Part shown: piece by piece, positions 1 through 7,425 of the stretch
Position numbering within the stretch: the first letter of the stretch is position 1
Layout: each line of letters opens with the position of its first letter
NCBI GenBank assembly: GCA_964639525.1
Contig: CAZXDS010000005.1
Location: forward strand, 1-36,178
Direction of reading: 5' to 3'
Length of the DNA: 36,178 nt
From: CAZXDS01 sp964639525
Lineage (GTDB): Bacteria; Bacteroidota; Ignavibacteria; Ignavibacteriales; Melioribacteraceae
The notes under the pieces: model-generated
Database searches by the model: none
What the model was told of the DNA's origin: nothing
Seen by the model: the letters and a program-made list of their open reading frames with translations, nothing else
Made by a program: the position numbers and the translations under genes

Positions 1-95
1 TAAAAAGTATATGGCTTTAGCCACATTTTCTCCTCAAGTTATTTTTACTTGAGGTCAATTTATAAATTTTAACCGGTCAGTTTTCAGTTGGAAAA
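1..95. repeat. Two small hairpins at the truncated 5' edge of a transposase remnant
   Basis: Positions 12-23 read tggctttagcca, a short palindrome. Positions 32-39 (cctcaagt) pair perfectly with 47-54 (acttgagg) around a 7-base loop. The tggctttagcc motif returns at about 12381. No transposase-like reading frame could be seen here, so the homology to IS256 starts at about 96. These look like the short intergenic palindromes found elsewhere in the window, abutting the broken end of the element. Confidence 0.55.
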
Positions 96-650
96 GTGGT
101 CTGTTTGGGATTGGAAGTAATAGCTATAAATTCAGTGTTCCCTAAAACTGAAATCCGGTTATGTGTTATTCACCAGATAAGAAATACGCTAAGATATATT
201 GCTTCTAAAGACCATGAAGAATTTATGAAAGACTTTTCGCAGAATCCCTTTGGGAGAAGCCGGTTTATGAGGCATCTACTGAAGACGAAGCTTTATTAAA
301 CCTTGATAAACTTCAAGAAAAGTGGAGTGAAAAATATCCTCTACCAATAAACTCTTGGATGAATAACCGGGATAATCTTGCAACTTATTTTAAGTATCCA
401 CAAGAAATAAAAACTATTATTTACACTATCCGGCAGCTGCCGGACTGTTGAAGCAGTGCATCGTCAATTTAGAAAAGTTACTAAATCTAAATCTCTTTTC
501 CCTAACGATGATGCTCTTAAAAAAATGCTGTTCTTAGCTTACAGAGATTTATCTAAAAAATGGACTATGCCGATTAGAAACTGGGCGCTTGTAATTTCTC
601 ATTTTTCCATTTATTTTAAGGAAAGATTTTTTGACTTTGCTAAAATCTGA
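96..650 (+). pseudogene. IS256 (mutator-type) transposase remnant, 5'-truncated and frameshifted
   Basis: Three frames carry consecutive pieces of an IS256-family transposase C-terminal half. Frame one (96 to about 256) has VFPKTEIRLCVIHQIRN and the SKDHEEFMKDF stretch. Frame two (from 257) has KPVYEAST, EKWSEKYPLPINSW and NLATYFKYPQEIKTIIYT. Frame three (from 447) has VEAVHRQFRKVTKSKSLF, DDALKKMLFLAY and KKWTMPIRNWALVISHFSIYF, the usual family C-terminus. The frame changes near 256 and again at 427-447, where a palindrome replaces the codons normally encoding TNA before VEAVHRQF. The N-terminal half is missing. It cannot make an active transposase. No terminal inverted repeats were recognised. 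Confidence 0.92.
429..444. repeat. REP-like palindrome inside the transposase remnant
   Basis: The sequence tccggcagctgccgga is a perfect 16-base palindrome at the point where the conserved TTNAVEAVHRQF coding stretch is broken. The same core with one base changed (tccggcaactgccgga) forms the centre of the perfect hairpin at 14963-14992. It appears to have replaced or entered the transposase coding sequence. Confidence 0.6.
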
Positions 651-659
651 AAATACCGT

Positions 660-1118
660 TTACACAAAAAACTTTACAGTCTCTAACTTAAATCTCAACC
701 TCAAAACATTATTATTAAAACTTGAAGTTGTAATTCTAAATTCCCCGATTTCACCCGTATTTTTCACATGCTCTCCTATGCAGGGACAAGCATCATATTC
801 GCCTATTTTAATAATTCTAATATTTTCACCGGCACCTTCGGGTAATTTTTCAAGATTAAATTTCTCATGTGCTTCAGAAATATTCATAAAACTTTCGGTT
901 ACCGGTAAGTTTAGTTTAATTATTTCATTTACTTTAGTCTCTATCTTTAACTTTTCATCTTCGGTTAAATCGCGATTAAAATGATAATCGCATTTAGATT
1001 TTTTCTTTTCAATGTGTGCACTAAAAGAACGCCCTTTGTTAAACATCCGCACCATTGTTTGGTTTAAAATATGTTCAGCCGAATGCATACTTGGATGATA
1101 TTGTTTTTTATCTAACAT
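660..1118 (-). CDS. AlaX-like alanyl-tRNA editing (SAD) domain protein
   Basis: A 152-residue protein resembling the second additional domain (SAD) of alanyl- and threonyl-tRNA synthetases, which hydrolyses mischarged aminoacyl-tRNA. The four expected zinc ligands are visible: HxxxH at residues 12-16 (HSAEH) and CxxxH at 113-117 (CIGEH). The SAEHIL stretch is typical. It carries no synthetase catalytic core, so by family knowledge it would act in trans in the cytoplasm, probably on Ser- or Gly-tRNA(Ala). The exact substrate is inference. It is the last gene of a minus-strand run after the SDR protein (48-base gap) and ends 9 bases from the transposase remnant. No strong ribosome binding site was seen before the chosen ATG. 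Confidence 0.8.
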   Translation of the reverse strand: MLDKKQYHPSMHSAEHILNQTMVRMFNKGRSFSAHIEKKKSKCDYHFNRDLTEDEKLKIETKVNEIIKLNLPVTESFMNISEAHEKFNLEKLPEGAGENIRIIKIGEYDACPCIGEHVKNTGEIGEFRITTSSFNNNVLRLRFKLETVKFFV

Positions 1119-1166
1119 AACTATTTAATTATCATATTATAAATTATCAATTATTGTATTAAATTA

Positions 1167-1847
1167 TTATTTTGTAAGAATAACTGACTTGCCGAAATTC
1201 TTTTTTGCATCAAGAGTTTTAAGTAAAAAATCTGCTACATCTGCTCTTGAAATCATGCTGACCTTTGTTTTTAAATTATATTCTTTCAATACTTTATATT
1301 TTTCTGTTAATTTTCCGTTGGTCAAAAATCCCGGTCTGACAAGAACCCAATTCAATGAACTGTTTTTAATGATTTCTTCCTGCCTGTCCTTATCTTCATA
1401 CATTGATTTGAGTAAAGTTTTAAGTATAATTTTATTGTATAAAAATCCGCCTAATCCTTTTGTATCACCAGCCCCAACACCTGTAACACAAAACAAATTT
1501 TTGACTCCTGCATTCTCCATTTCGCCTATTAATAATTTTGTCCCTTCTGAAAACAATGTTACATTTTTAAAAGTCGGATTAATACCAACTGTAAGGACAA
1601 CATTTTCGATATCGATTAAAGCGGTTTGCAAGGATTTGTCATCAAGCAAATTGCCGTTTACAACTTCTAATTTTTTATGAGCATAATTAAATTTTAAAGA
1701 ATTTCTAGCTAATAATCTTACTGGAAAACCATTAGCTGCTGCGGTTATTACGAACTCCAGACCTATTCCGCGAGTTCCTCCAATTACAAGAGTTTTTCCT
1801 TTTTCATTTCCATTGCAATTGATACAATCTGATTTCTGTTCAACCAT
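1167..1847 (-). CDS. NAD(P)-binding SDR-like oxidoreductase (atypical/NmrA-like)
   Basis: A 226-residue Rossmann-fold protein. Near the N-terminus it has the dinucleotide loop TLVIGGTRGIGLEF, then LLARNSLK, which fits NADP specificity. NVVLTVGINPTF, CVTGVGAGDT and WVLVRPGFLTNG are typical of atypical SDR/NAD(P)H-binding proteins of the NmrA or biliverdin-reductase-B type. The classical YxxxK pair is not obvious, so the reaction is unknown. The frame is open up to 1904, but the ATG at 1847 is chosen: it has an AAGGA ribosome binding site 6 bases upstream and lies just after the carboxyltransferase stop. A small CINC cysteine pair sits at the extreme N-terminus. It is probably cotranscribed with the carboxyltransferase gene. 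Confidence 0.78.
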   Translation of the reverse strand: MVEQKSDCINCNGNEKGKTLVIGGTRGIGLEFVITAAANGFPVRLLARNSLKFNYAHKKLEVVNGNLLDDKSLQTALIDIENVVLTVGINPTFKNVTLFSEGTKLLIGEMENAGVKNLFCVTGVGAGDTKGLGGFLYNKIILKTLLKSMYEDKDRQEEIIKNSSLNWVLVRPGFLTNGKLTEKYKVLKEYNLKTKVSMISRADVADFLLKTLDAKKNFGKSVILTK

Positions 1848-1860
1848 AAATTTTTCCTTC

Positions 1861-3405
1861 TTATAACGGAATATTTGAATGCTTTTTTTTCGGATTTGAA
1901 TCAACTTTTGTTTTTAGTAATTGATAAGCATTTATAAGTTTCAATCTTGTTTGTGATGGAATTATAACATCATCCACGTAACCTCGTTCAGCGGCAATGT
2001 ACGGGTTTGCAAATCGCTTGGTATATTCATCAATCTTTTCTTGAAGTTTTTCTTCAGGATTTCCCGCAGACTTTATTTCTTTATGAAAAATTATTTCAAC
2101 AGCACCTTTTGGTCCCATTACAGCAATTTCTGCCGAAGGCCAAGCAAAATTAAAATCGCCTCTAATGTGTTTTGAATTCATCACATCGTAAGCTCCACCA
2201 TATGCTTTACGTGTAATTACTGTAATTTTAGGCACTGTAGCTTCAGCGAATGCAAACAATAATTTCGCTCCGTTTTTAATAATCCCGTTCCATTCTTGCT
2301 CGGTTCCCGGTAAAAATCCCGGAACATCCTCGAGAACAAGCAATGGAATATTGAATGCATCACAAAATCTAATAAATCTTGCTCCTTTCATTGAAGCATC
2401 ATTATCCAAAACTCCTGCAAGAACCGAAGGTTCATTTGCAACAATACCAATTGATTGTCCTCCTATTCGACCAAAACCTACAATAATGTTTTCCGCATAA
2501 TTTTCGTGAACTTCCATGAAATCACCATCGTCAAGCAACAATTTAACAATTCGCTTAATCTCATAAGGTTTATTAGGATTTTCAGGAACAATATTATCAA
2601 GTTCAGGGATAATCAAATTTTTACTAAAATCAAAATCCTTTATCGGCGGACGGTCTTGCCAATTCAATGGAATAAAACCAAGTAGCCTTCGTAAATTTTC
2701 CAATAATTCCACTTCACTATCATATACAAAGTGAGCAACTCCGCTTTTAGAAGCATGAGTATCAGCACCACCAAGGTCTTCAAACGAAACATCCTCGTGG
2801 GTTACCGTTTTTACAACATTCGGTCCGGTAACAAACATGTGGCTAGTTTTTCTTACCATCATCACAAAGTCTGTTATTGCCGGTGAATAAACCGCTCCGC
2901 CGGCGCAAGGACCAAGTATAGCGGATATTTGCGGAACTACACCGGAAGCTAAGGTGTTTTTCAAAAAAATGTCGGCATAACCCCCAAGACTTACAACGCC
3001 TTCTTGAATACGAGCACCTCCACTGTCATTTAGTCCCACAACAGGAATGCCAATTTTCAAAGCCATGTTCATTAGTTTAATTATTTTTTCAGCATGAGCT
3101 TCCGAAAGCGAGCCTCCAAAAACTGTAAAATCCTGACTAAACAATGCGATTGGTCTTCCGTGTATTCTTGCAAAACCTGTTGTTACACCATCGCCGGGTA
3201 TTTTCTGTTTGTCAAGTCCAAAATTTTGGGTTCTGTGTGTAACCAGCATATCTGTTTCGTCAAAAGTTCCTTCATCAACAAGTAATTCAATTCTTTCTCT
3301 TGCTGTTAATTTTCCCTTTTTATGCTGACTTTTAATTCGCTTTTCTCCACCGCCAAGTTTGGCAAGTTCCTTTAGTTCGTTTAACCCTTCAATTTTTGAT
3401 TTCAT
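1861..3405 (-). CDS. Acyl-CoA carboxylase carboxyltransferase (propionyl/methylmalonyl-CoA type beta subunit)
   Basis: A 514-residue protein of the usual length for PccB/MmdA/AccD5-type carboxyltransferases, which move carboxylate from carboxybiotin to an acyl-CoA. It has the N-terminal KLTARERIELLVDEGTFDE signature, the first crotonase-like half with VGLNDSGGARIQEGV and GPCAGGAVYSPA, and the second half with VLEDVPGFLPGTEQEW and ITRKAYGGAYDVM. These glycine-rich loops form oxyanion holes in the family. The partner biotin carboxylase and BCCP are probably accC and accB 12 kb away. Whether acetyl-, propionyl- or methylmalonyl-CoA is preferred cannot be read here. A methylmalonyl-CoA decarboxylase role would need membrane partners that are not seen nearby. 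Confidence 0.93.
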   Translation of the reverse strand: MKSKIEGLNELKELAKLGGGEKRIKSQHKKGKLTARERIELLVDEGTFDETDMLVTHRTQNFGLDKQKIPGDGVTTGFARIHGRPIALFSQDFTVFGGSLSEAHAEKIIKLMNMALKIGIPVVGLNDSGGARIQEGVVSLGGYADIFLKNTLASGVVPQISAILGPCAGGAVYSPAITDFVMMVRKTSHMFVTGPNVVKTVTHEDVSFEDLGGADTHASKSGVAHFVYDSEVELLENLRRLLGFIPLNWQDRPPIKDFDFSKNLIIPELDNIVPENPNKPYEIKRIVKLLLDDGDFMEVHENYAENIIVGFGRIGGQSIGIVANEPSVLAGVLDNDASMKGARFIRFCDAFNIPLLVLEDVPGFLPGTEQEWNGIIKNGAKLLFAFAEATVPKITVITRKAYGGAYDVMNSKHIRGDFNFAWPSAEIAVMGPKGAVEIIFHKEIKSAGNPEEKLQEKIDEYTKRFANPYIAAERGYVDDVIIPSQTRLKLINAYQLLKTKVDSNPKKKHSNIPL

Positions 3406-3469
3406 CTTTACTCGTTCAATTTTATAATAACTTTATTTTTTAATATTATGAAAAAATGTTATTTCTTTT

Positions 3470-3587
3470 GGCTAAGTTCTAATAATGACGACATTATTAA
3501 TCAAGTAATAATTACGCAGATTGACCGCTTCGCTAATCAATCTACGTTACAAACATGAGAATTTGCTGTTCTAATTAGAACTTAGCC
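3470..3587. repeat. Composite palindromic element (outer inverted repeat plus inner hairpin)
   Basis: Fourteen-base arms ggctaagttctaat (3470-3483) and attagaacttagcc (3574-3587) are perfect inverted copies about 90 bases apart. Between them acgcagattga (from 3514) pairs with tcaatctacgt (to 3545) with one mismatch. The element fills the gap between the carboxyltransferase start and the ABC ATPase stop. Its architecture matches 7126-7252 and 12211-12349. No coding potential was seen. Confidence 0.7.
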
Positions 3588-3623
3588 TCTCTTTTTAAGC
3601 ATATTTTCCGAAAGCTAAACTTA

Positions 3624-4298
3624 TTAGCTATCTAACATCCTTTCAAGTTTCTCAATTATTTCAATTTTGTTATTTCTTTCCACAATAAATTTTTCAAAAT
3701 TATTTTTGGCTACAATGATTTCATCCGAGATTCCCAATGATTCCAAAATACTTGTTGATGAAATTATCATAGTGAGTTTTTCAGTTGAATTAATATTCCG
3801 AAGTAATTCTTTGCTTTCCCCTTTTGTTAATAAATCCATAAATGCAAAAGGTTCATCGAATATTAAAACCTGTGCTCCGTTCATCAGTGCGCGAGCAATA
3901 GAAATTCTAAATCGAAACCCATAGCTTTTATTATTAGGAAAATGAATTTCATAACCATTAAGTCCTACCAATCGAATAATTTTTTCAAACAATTTTTCGT
4001 CAATGTTATTAAGGTTATAAACGACATTCTCTTTTACATTTAACCAAGGAAATGACGATGGTGCAGATGGAATAAAAATTATTTTTTTTTCCGAAACAAT
4101 TTCTCCGGAATCAGGGTAAATCATTCCTGCAATCAACTTTGAAATTATACTGTTATTGTTTTTATCATTTCCAAGTAGAGAAGTAATCTTACCCTTCTCA
4201 ATTTCAAATGAAACATCTCTTGCCATGTTTTTCTTAAATCCGCTTCTCTCTGTATAATTATAAGAAACACTTTGAACTTTAATAATTGAAGTATTCAT
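3624..4298 (-). CDS. Degenerate ABC-type ATPase subunit (SsuB/TauB-like fold, catalytic motifs lost)
   Basis: A 224-residue protein aligned along its length with nitrate/sulfonate/taurine-type ABC ATPases (ITSLLG, PWLNVKENV, ISIARALMNGAQVLIFDEPF). Almost all nucleotide-contact motifs are altered. Walker A is GNDKNNNSI at 43-51, with Asn49 where the catalytic Lys belongs. The Q-loop Gln is Ser78. The LSGGQ signature is KSYGF at 124-128. The switch His is Ser181. Only Walker B (DEP, 148-150) and the IARAL helix remain. The frame is intact, so this is called a protein, not a pseudogene. Its ATG overlaps the permease stop by one base (TAATG), implying translational coupling. Canonical ATP hydrolysis is unlikely; a regulatory or scaffold role is inference. 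Confidence 0.82.
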   Translation of the reverse strand: MNTSIIKVQSVSYNYTERSGFKKNMARDVSFEIEKGKITSLLGNDKNNNSIISKLIAGMIYPDSGEIVSEKKIIFIPSAPSSFPWLNVKENVVYNLNNIDEKLFEKIIRLVGLNGYEIHFPNNKSYGFRFRISIARALMNGAQVLIFDEPFAFMDLLTKGESKELLRNINSTEKLTMIISSTSILESLGISDEIIVAKNNFEKFIVERNNKIEIIEKLERMLDS

Positions 4299-5044
4299 TA
4301 ATCACTGCTCCAGAATATTGTTCGAGTTTCAAATAAATATAATAGTACATCAAAAACAGATATTATCACGAACAACATTATAGTTAAGGCAAAAATTGCG
4401 GAAAGATCTTTGTACATAAATCCTTGGAAATAAACGCTGCCCAATCCAAAATATCCCACAATATATTCAAACAGTAATGCAGAAGACCAAAGATAAATAT
4501 TTAACTTTTTCAATGATTTAACTAAAGCAGGTTCCATATTTTTCCAATAAATATCTTTATAAATTTTTGCCGGTGAAACATTTAAACTTTTAGCGGAATC
4601 AACGTATTCTTGGTTTATTGATTTTTGTTCTACATTAATTTTATATAATAAAAATGTAATAGCCACTAAAAAAATAAAAATCAGTTCTGTTAAATAATTT
4701 GCTCCGAAAATAAATATTAGAACTATCGGTACAAAAAGAATTGGAACGTACCGGAATGTATTTAATATTTCCACAACATCAGGAAACTGTTTATTGAAAA
4801 CGATTAAACTGCCTCTTATAAAATAAATTATCAGATATGAAAAAAGAAGGGTAAATGAAACCACCAAAACAGTTAAAAAAAGATTGGACAATAAATTGTA
4901 ATTTGCAAATAAATCACTAAATGAATCTATAACAATTGAAGGTTTGGGAAAATATTTATTCGCAGGAATTACAAACTCGAATAGAATAACATATAGAAGC
5001 ACAATAGTGCTCAAGAATTTAATTCTGTTTTTCATCAATTGCAT
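4298..5044 (-). CDS. ABC-type inner-membrane permease, SsuC/TauC-like
   Basis: A 248-residue very hydrophobic protein with about six membrane segments, of the BPD_transp_1 type. The first segment follows a short KNR stretch. The cytoplasmic coupling loop is recognisable (EYVDSAKSLNVSPAKIYKDI, about residues 145-164), but the invariant Gly of the EAA loop is Asn (SLNVS). YFGLGSVYFQGF near the C-terminus fits the family. No solute-binding protein gene lies beside it. It is coupled to the degenerate ATPase gene. The start is uncertain: ATG at 5044 or at 5035, neither with a strong ribosome binding site. The substrate is unknown. Confidence 0.75.
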   Translation of the reverse strand: MQLMKNRIKFLSTIVLLYVILFEFVIPANKYFPKPSIVIDSFSDLFANYNLLSNLFLTVLVVSFTLLFSYLIIYFIRGSLIVFNKQFPDVVEILNTFRYVPILFVPIVLIFIFGANYLTELIFIFLVAITFLLYKINVEQKSINQEYVDSAKSLNVSPAKIYKDIYWKNMEPALVKSLKKLNIYLWSSALLFEYIVGYFGLGSVYFQGFMYKDLSAIFALTIMLFVIISVFDVLLYLFETRTIFWSSD

Positions 5045-5128
5045 AAATTAAGAACCGCTTTTTAAGAAATAAATTAAACATGTAATAGAAAAAATAAAAA
5101 TTTGATTTAATAATATAACAATTACAAC

Positions 5129-5770
5129 TCAGGACAAAAAAGAATTGTTTGTTTTTTCATGACCTATTGTACTTGATTCCCCGTGACCGGGATAAATTCT
5201 TACTTCATCCGGTAAAGTTAATAATTTTTCGTTTATTGATTGTATCAAAGTGTTATAGTTGCCTCCCCAAAGATCTGTTCGCCCGATTCCTTCTCTAAAT
5301 AAAACATCACCGGTAAAGCATGTTTTTTCATCACCAAAATAAAGACAGTACTCTCCGGGCGTGTGCCCCGGTGTAAAAATGAATTCACCTTTTATTTTAC
5401 CGAGCATAACATTATCTTTTTCATCTATAAAATTATCGGGCATTGGAGATAATTTCATTTCAATATTAAAAAGTACTGCTTGTTCTTCGGCTTTTTCCAA
5501 AAGAAAAACATCCTTTTCAGGAGCAAGAAACAACGGAGTATATTTCCCTTTTACAAAGGAATTGCCTAAAATATGGTCGATATGACAATGCGTATTTATA
5601 AGATACTTAATGTTTAGCTCGCTATCTGCAATAAACGCTTCAAGCTCATTTTCTTCGTGTTGAGAATTACATCCGGGGTCAACAACGCAAGTATCACAGC
5701 TTTTTTCATCCCAAACAACAAAAGTATTCTCCGAAAAGGGACTGAAAATAAATTTTTTAATTTTTAGCAT
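5129..5770 (-). CDS. Metallo-beta-lactamase-fold hydrolase, glyoxalase II-like
   Basis: A 213-residue single-domain MBL-fold protein. The full dinuclear metal set is visible: THCHIDH (His61, His63, Asp65, His66), His136 in GHTPGE, Asp155 in FTGDVLF and His196 in YPGHG. The GRTDLWGG loop follows the second metal-site Asp, as in GloB/YcbL-like thioesterases. Members hydrolyse thioesters such as S-lactoylglutathione or related bacillithiol or CoA adducts. The thiol used here is unknown. It sits 51 bases after aroC and may be cotranscribed with it. Confidence 0.88.
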   Translation of the reverse strand: MLKIKKFIFSPFSENTFVVWDEKSCDTCVVDPGCNSQHEENELEAFIADSELNIKYLINTHCHIDHILGNSFVKGKYTPLFLAPEKDVFLLEKAEEQAVLFNIEMKLSPMPDNFIDEKDNVMLGKIKGEFIFTPGHTPGEYCLYFGDEKTCFTGDVLFREGIGRTDLWGGNYNTLIQSINEKLLTLPDEVRIYPGHGESSTIGHEKTNNSFLS

Positions 5771-5821
5771 AATAATTTTACTGGTTGAATATGGAACTCA
5801 TTAATTTCATCTTATTAGAGG

Positions 5822-7033
5822 TTACCCGTGAAAACTTCTATCAATTCTATTTCCAATATCCTCATTATAACTTTTGTAATTTCGTTCTATGTCTTCCATA
5901 GAATCGCTGCCGAATTTACGAATAAAAAAATCCGCAATTACCCAAGCAAGCATTGACTCAGAAACAACAGCACAAGCGGGAACAGCAACAAAATCACTCC
6001 GCTCACGGCGGGCAAGTACTTTTCGTCCGGTTGATAAATTAACAGTCTGAATAGGCGACATGAGAGTTGCAATAGGTTTCATTGCAGAACGTACAATAAT
6101 CGGAAGTCCCGTTGAAATTCCTCCTTCTATTCCGCCTGCTCTGTTTGTTTTGCGTGTGTACTCATTTCTTCGTCTTACAATTTCGTCATGACTTTGTGAA
6201 CCAAATTTTTCTGCGGATAAAAATCCCTCTCCTATTTCAACACCTTTTACTGCATTGATAGACATTATTGCTTGTGAAATTGCAGCATTTAGTTTCGTAT
6301 CGTAATGCACAAAACTTCCAAGTCCAACAGGAACACCGGTAGCAACAGTATAAAATGTACCGCCGAGCGTATCGCCGTTTTTCTTCGCAGTTTTTATTTT
6401 ATTGATTATTCTTTTTTCATGCTCATCTGCAAATACACGAACAGAGCTTTTATCTGCTTTTATAGCAAGCTGTTTTGCAGAACTGTTTCTGTTCAGTTTA
6501 TTTGCAAACAATTTTTCCGCAAAACTTTCTTTTGGGAATACTCCACCTATACTTTCAACAAAGCTTCCTATGGTAATTCCAAAATTTGATAGGAATAATT
6601 TAGCAACTGAACCTACAGCCACTCGGGCGGCGGTTTCCCTTGCACTCGAACGTTCTATGGAATTACGAATATCATCAAAATTATATTTTGTTGTACCAAC
6701 TAAATCGGCGTGTCCGGGACGCGGAATTGTAATTTTCTCTACATCATTTTTATTTGGTTCCGAAGACATTTCCTCAGTCCAGTTTTCCCAATCTGAGTTT
6801 TTTACTGTCATAGAAATTGGACTCCCGAGAGTTTTACCAAATCGAACGCCGGATAGTATTTCAGCTTTGTCGGTTTCAATTTTCATTCTCTGTCCTCTGC
6901 CGTAACCGGATTGCCTGCGTTTCAATTCAGAATTAATAAATTCACTTGATATATCTAAATTGGATGGAAATCCTTCAACAATTGCAGTTAGGGCTTTTCC
7001 GTGGGATTCACCCGCTGTTAAAAATCGTATCAT
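5822..7033 (-). CDS. aroC: Chorismate synthase
   Basis: A 403-residue protein that converts 5-enolpyruvylshikimate-3-phosphate to chorismate using reduced FMN, the last shared step of aromatic amino-acid synthesis. It starts with RFLTAGESHGKAL and continues with SGYGRGQRM, PRPGHADLVG, SSARETAARVAVG and TNRAGGIEGGISTGLPI, all AroC hallmarks. The size agrees with the family (about 360-400). The C-terminus RNYKSYNEDIGNRIDRSF may be a lineage extension. The upstream gap (7034-7425) holds a composite palindrome between aroC and the divergently oriented kinase gene. Confidence 0.97.
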   Translation of the reverse strand: MIRFLTAGESHGKALTAIVEGFPSNLDISSEFINSELKRRQSGYGRGQRMKIETDKAEILSGVRFGKTLGSPISMTVKNSDWENWTEEMSSEPNKNDVEKITIPRPGHADLVGTTKYNFDDIRNSIERSSARETAARVAVGSVAKLFLSNFGITIGSFVESIGGVFPKESFAEKLFANKLNRNSSAKQLAIKADKSSVRVFADEHEKRIINKIKTAKKNGDTLGGTFYTVATGVPVGLGSFVHYDTKLNAAISQAIMSINAVKGVEIGEGFLSAEKFGSQSHDEIVRRRNEYTRKTNRAGGIEGGISTGLPIIVRSAMKPIATLMSPIQTVNLSTGRKVLARRERSDFVAVPACAVVSESMLAWVIADFFIRKFGSDSMEDIERNYKSYNEDIGNRIDRSFHG

Positions 7034-7125
7034 TCAAATACTTATTATTAGTTAATAATTGGATTTTAAAATAATAATTTATTTATTCATTTTAGACTGA
7101 TTCAAAAAAAAATTAAGAAAATAAT

Positions 7126-7252
7126 TTATGAGTCCATTCTAAAAAGTAATATTTTGACTAACCCACGACTTCAGTCGTGGGGAAACAGACTAAAAACGAA
7201 CTTTCCCAAACGGACTTTAGTCCGTTTGGAGCTTTTTAGAGTGGGCTCATAA
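7126..7252. repeat. Composite palindromic element with two strong inner hairpins
   Basis: Outer arms 7126-7147 and 7231-7252 are inverted copies with three mismatches in 22 bases (ATGAG..CCA..CTAAAAAG pattern). Inside are a perfect hairpin cccacgacttcagtcgtggg (7162-7181) and a second with 11-base arms (7206-7216 and 7219-7229, ccaaacggact and its complement). The first hairpin closely resembles 12245-12264. It lies in the divergent gap between aroC and the large kinase gene and has no coding potential. Confidence 0.75.
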
Positions 7253-7425
7253 CTAATAATTTTATTAAATTTGAACAGCAGTAATTTTAATGATATAAGG
7301 ATTTACATGTTTCCAGTATTGTTACGTTTACACAAACCTCAATTCGCATCTTTTCTTCATCTATTATTATATAATCTGAAACATAAACTTTTACAATCGG
7401 AATTCAAAGATAATAGGATAGGAAT
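7253..7425 (+). other. Upstream region of the large sensor kinase
   Basis: The rest of the 392-base gap between aroC and the kinase is AT-rich. An AGGA-containing ribosome binding site lies a few bases before the ATG at 7426. No convincing promoter consensus, operator or RNA could be recognised. Confidence 0.35.

Noticed and set aside
631..984. 117-codon plus-strand frame opposite the AlaX-like gene
   Set aside because: Antisense shadow of a gene with clear zinc motifs; its translation has no recognisable domain.
1189..1680. 163-codon plus-strand frame opposite the SDR gene
   Set aside because: The minus-strand product has a clear Rossmann loop and ribosome binding site; the plus frame is low-complexity Ser/Phe/Leu-rich shadow.
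1848..1904. N-terminal extension of the SDR protein to an earlier ATG at 1904
   Set aside because: It would overlap the carboxyltransferase gene end, has a lysine-rich non-conserved extension, and the ATG at 1847 has the better ribosome binding site.
3624..4298. Calling the degenerate ATPase a pseudogene
   Set aside because: The frame is complete, correctly sized and translationally coupled to the permease; only motifs are changed.
6402..6905. 167-codon plus-strand frame opposite aroC
   Set aside because: aroC is unmistakable on the other strand; this is a mirror frame without family features.
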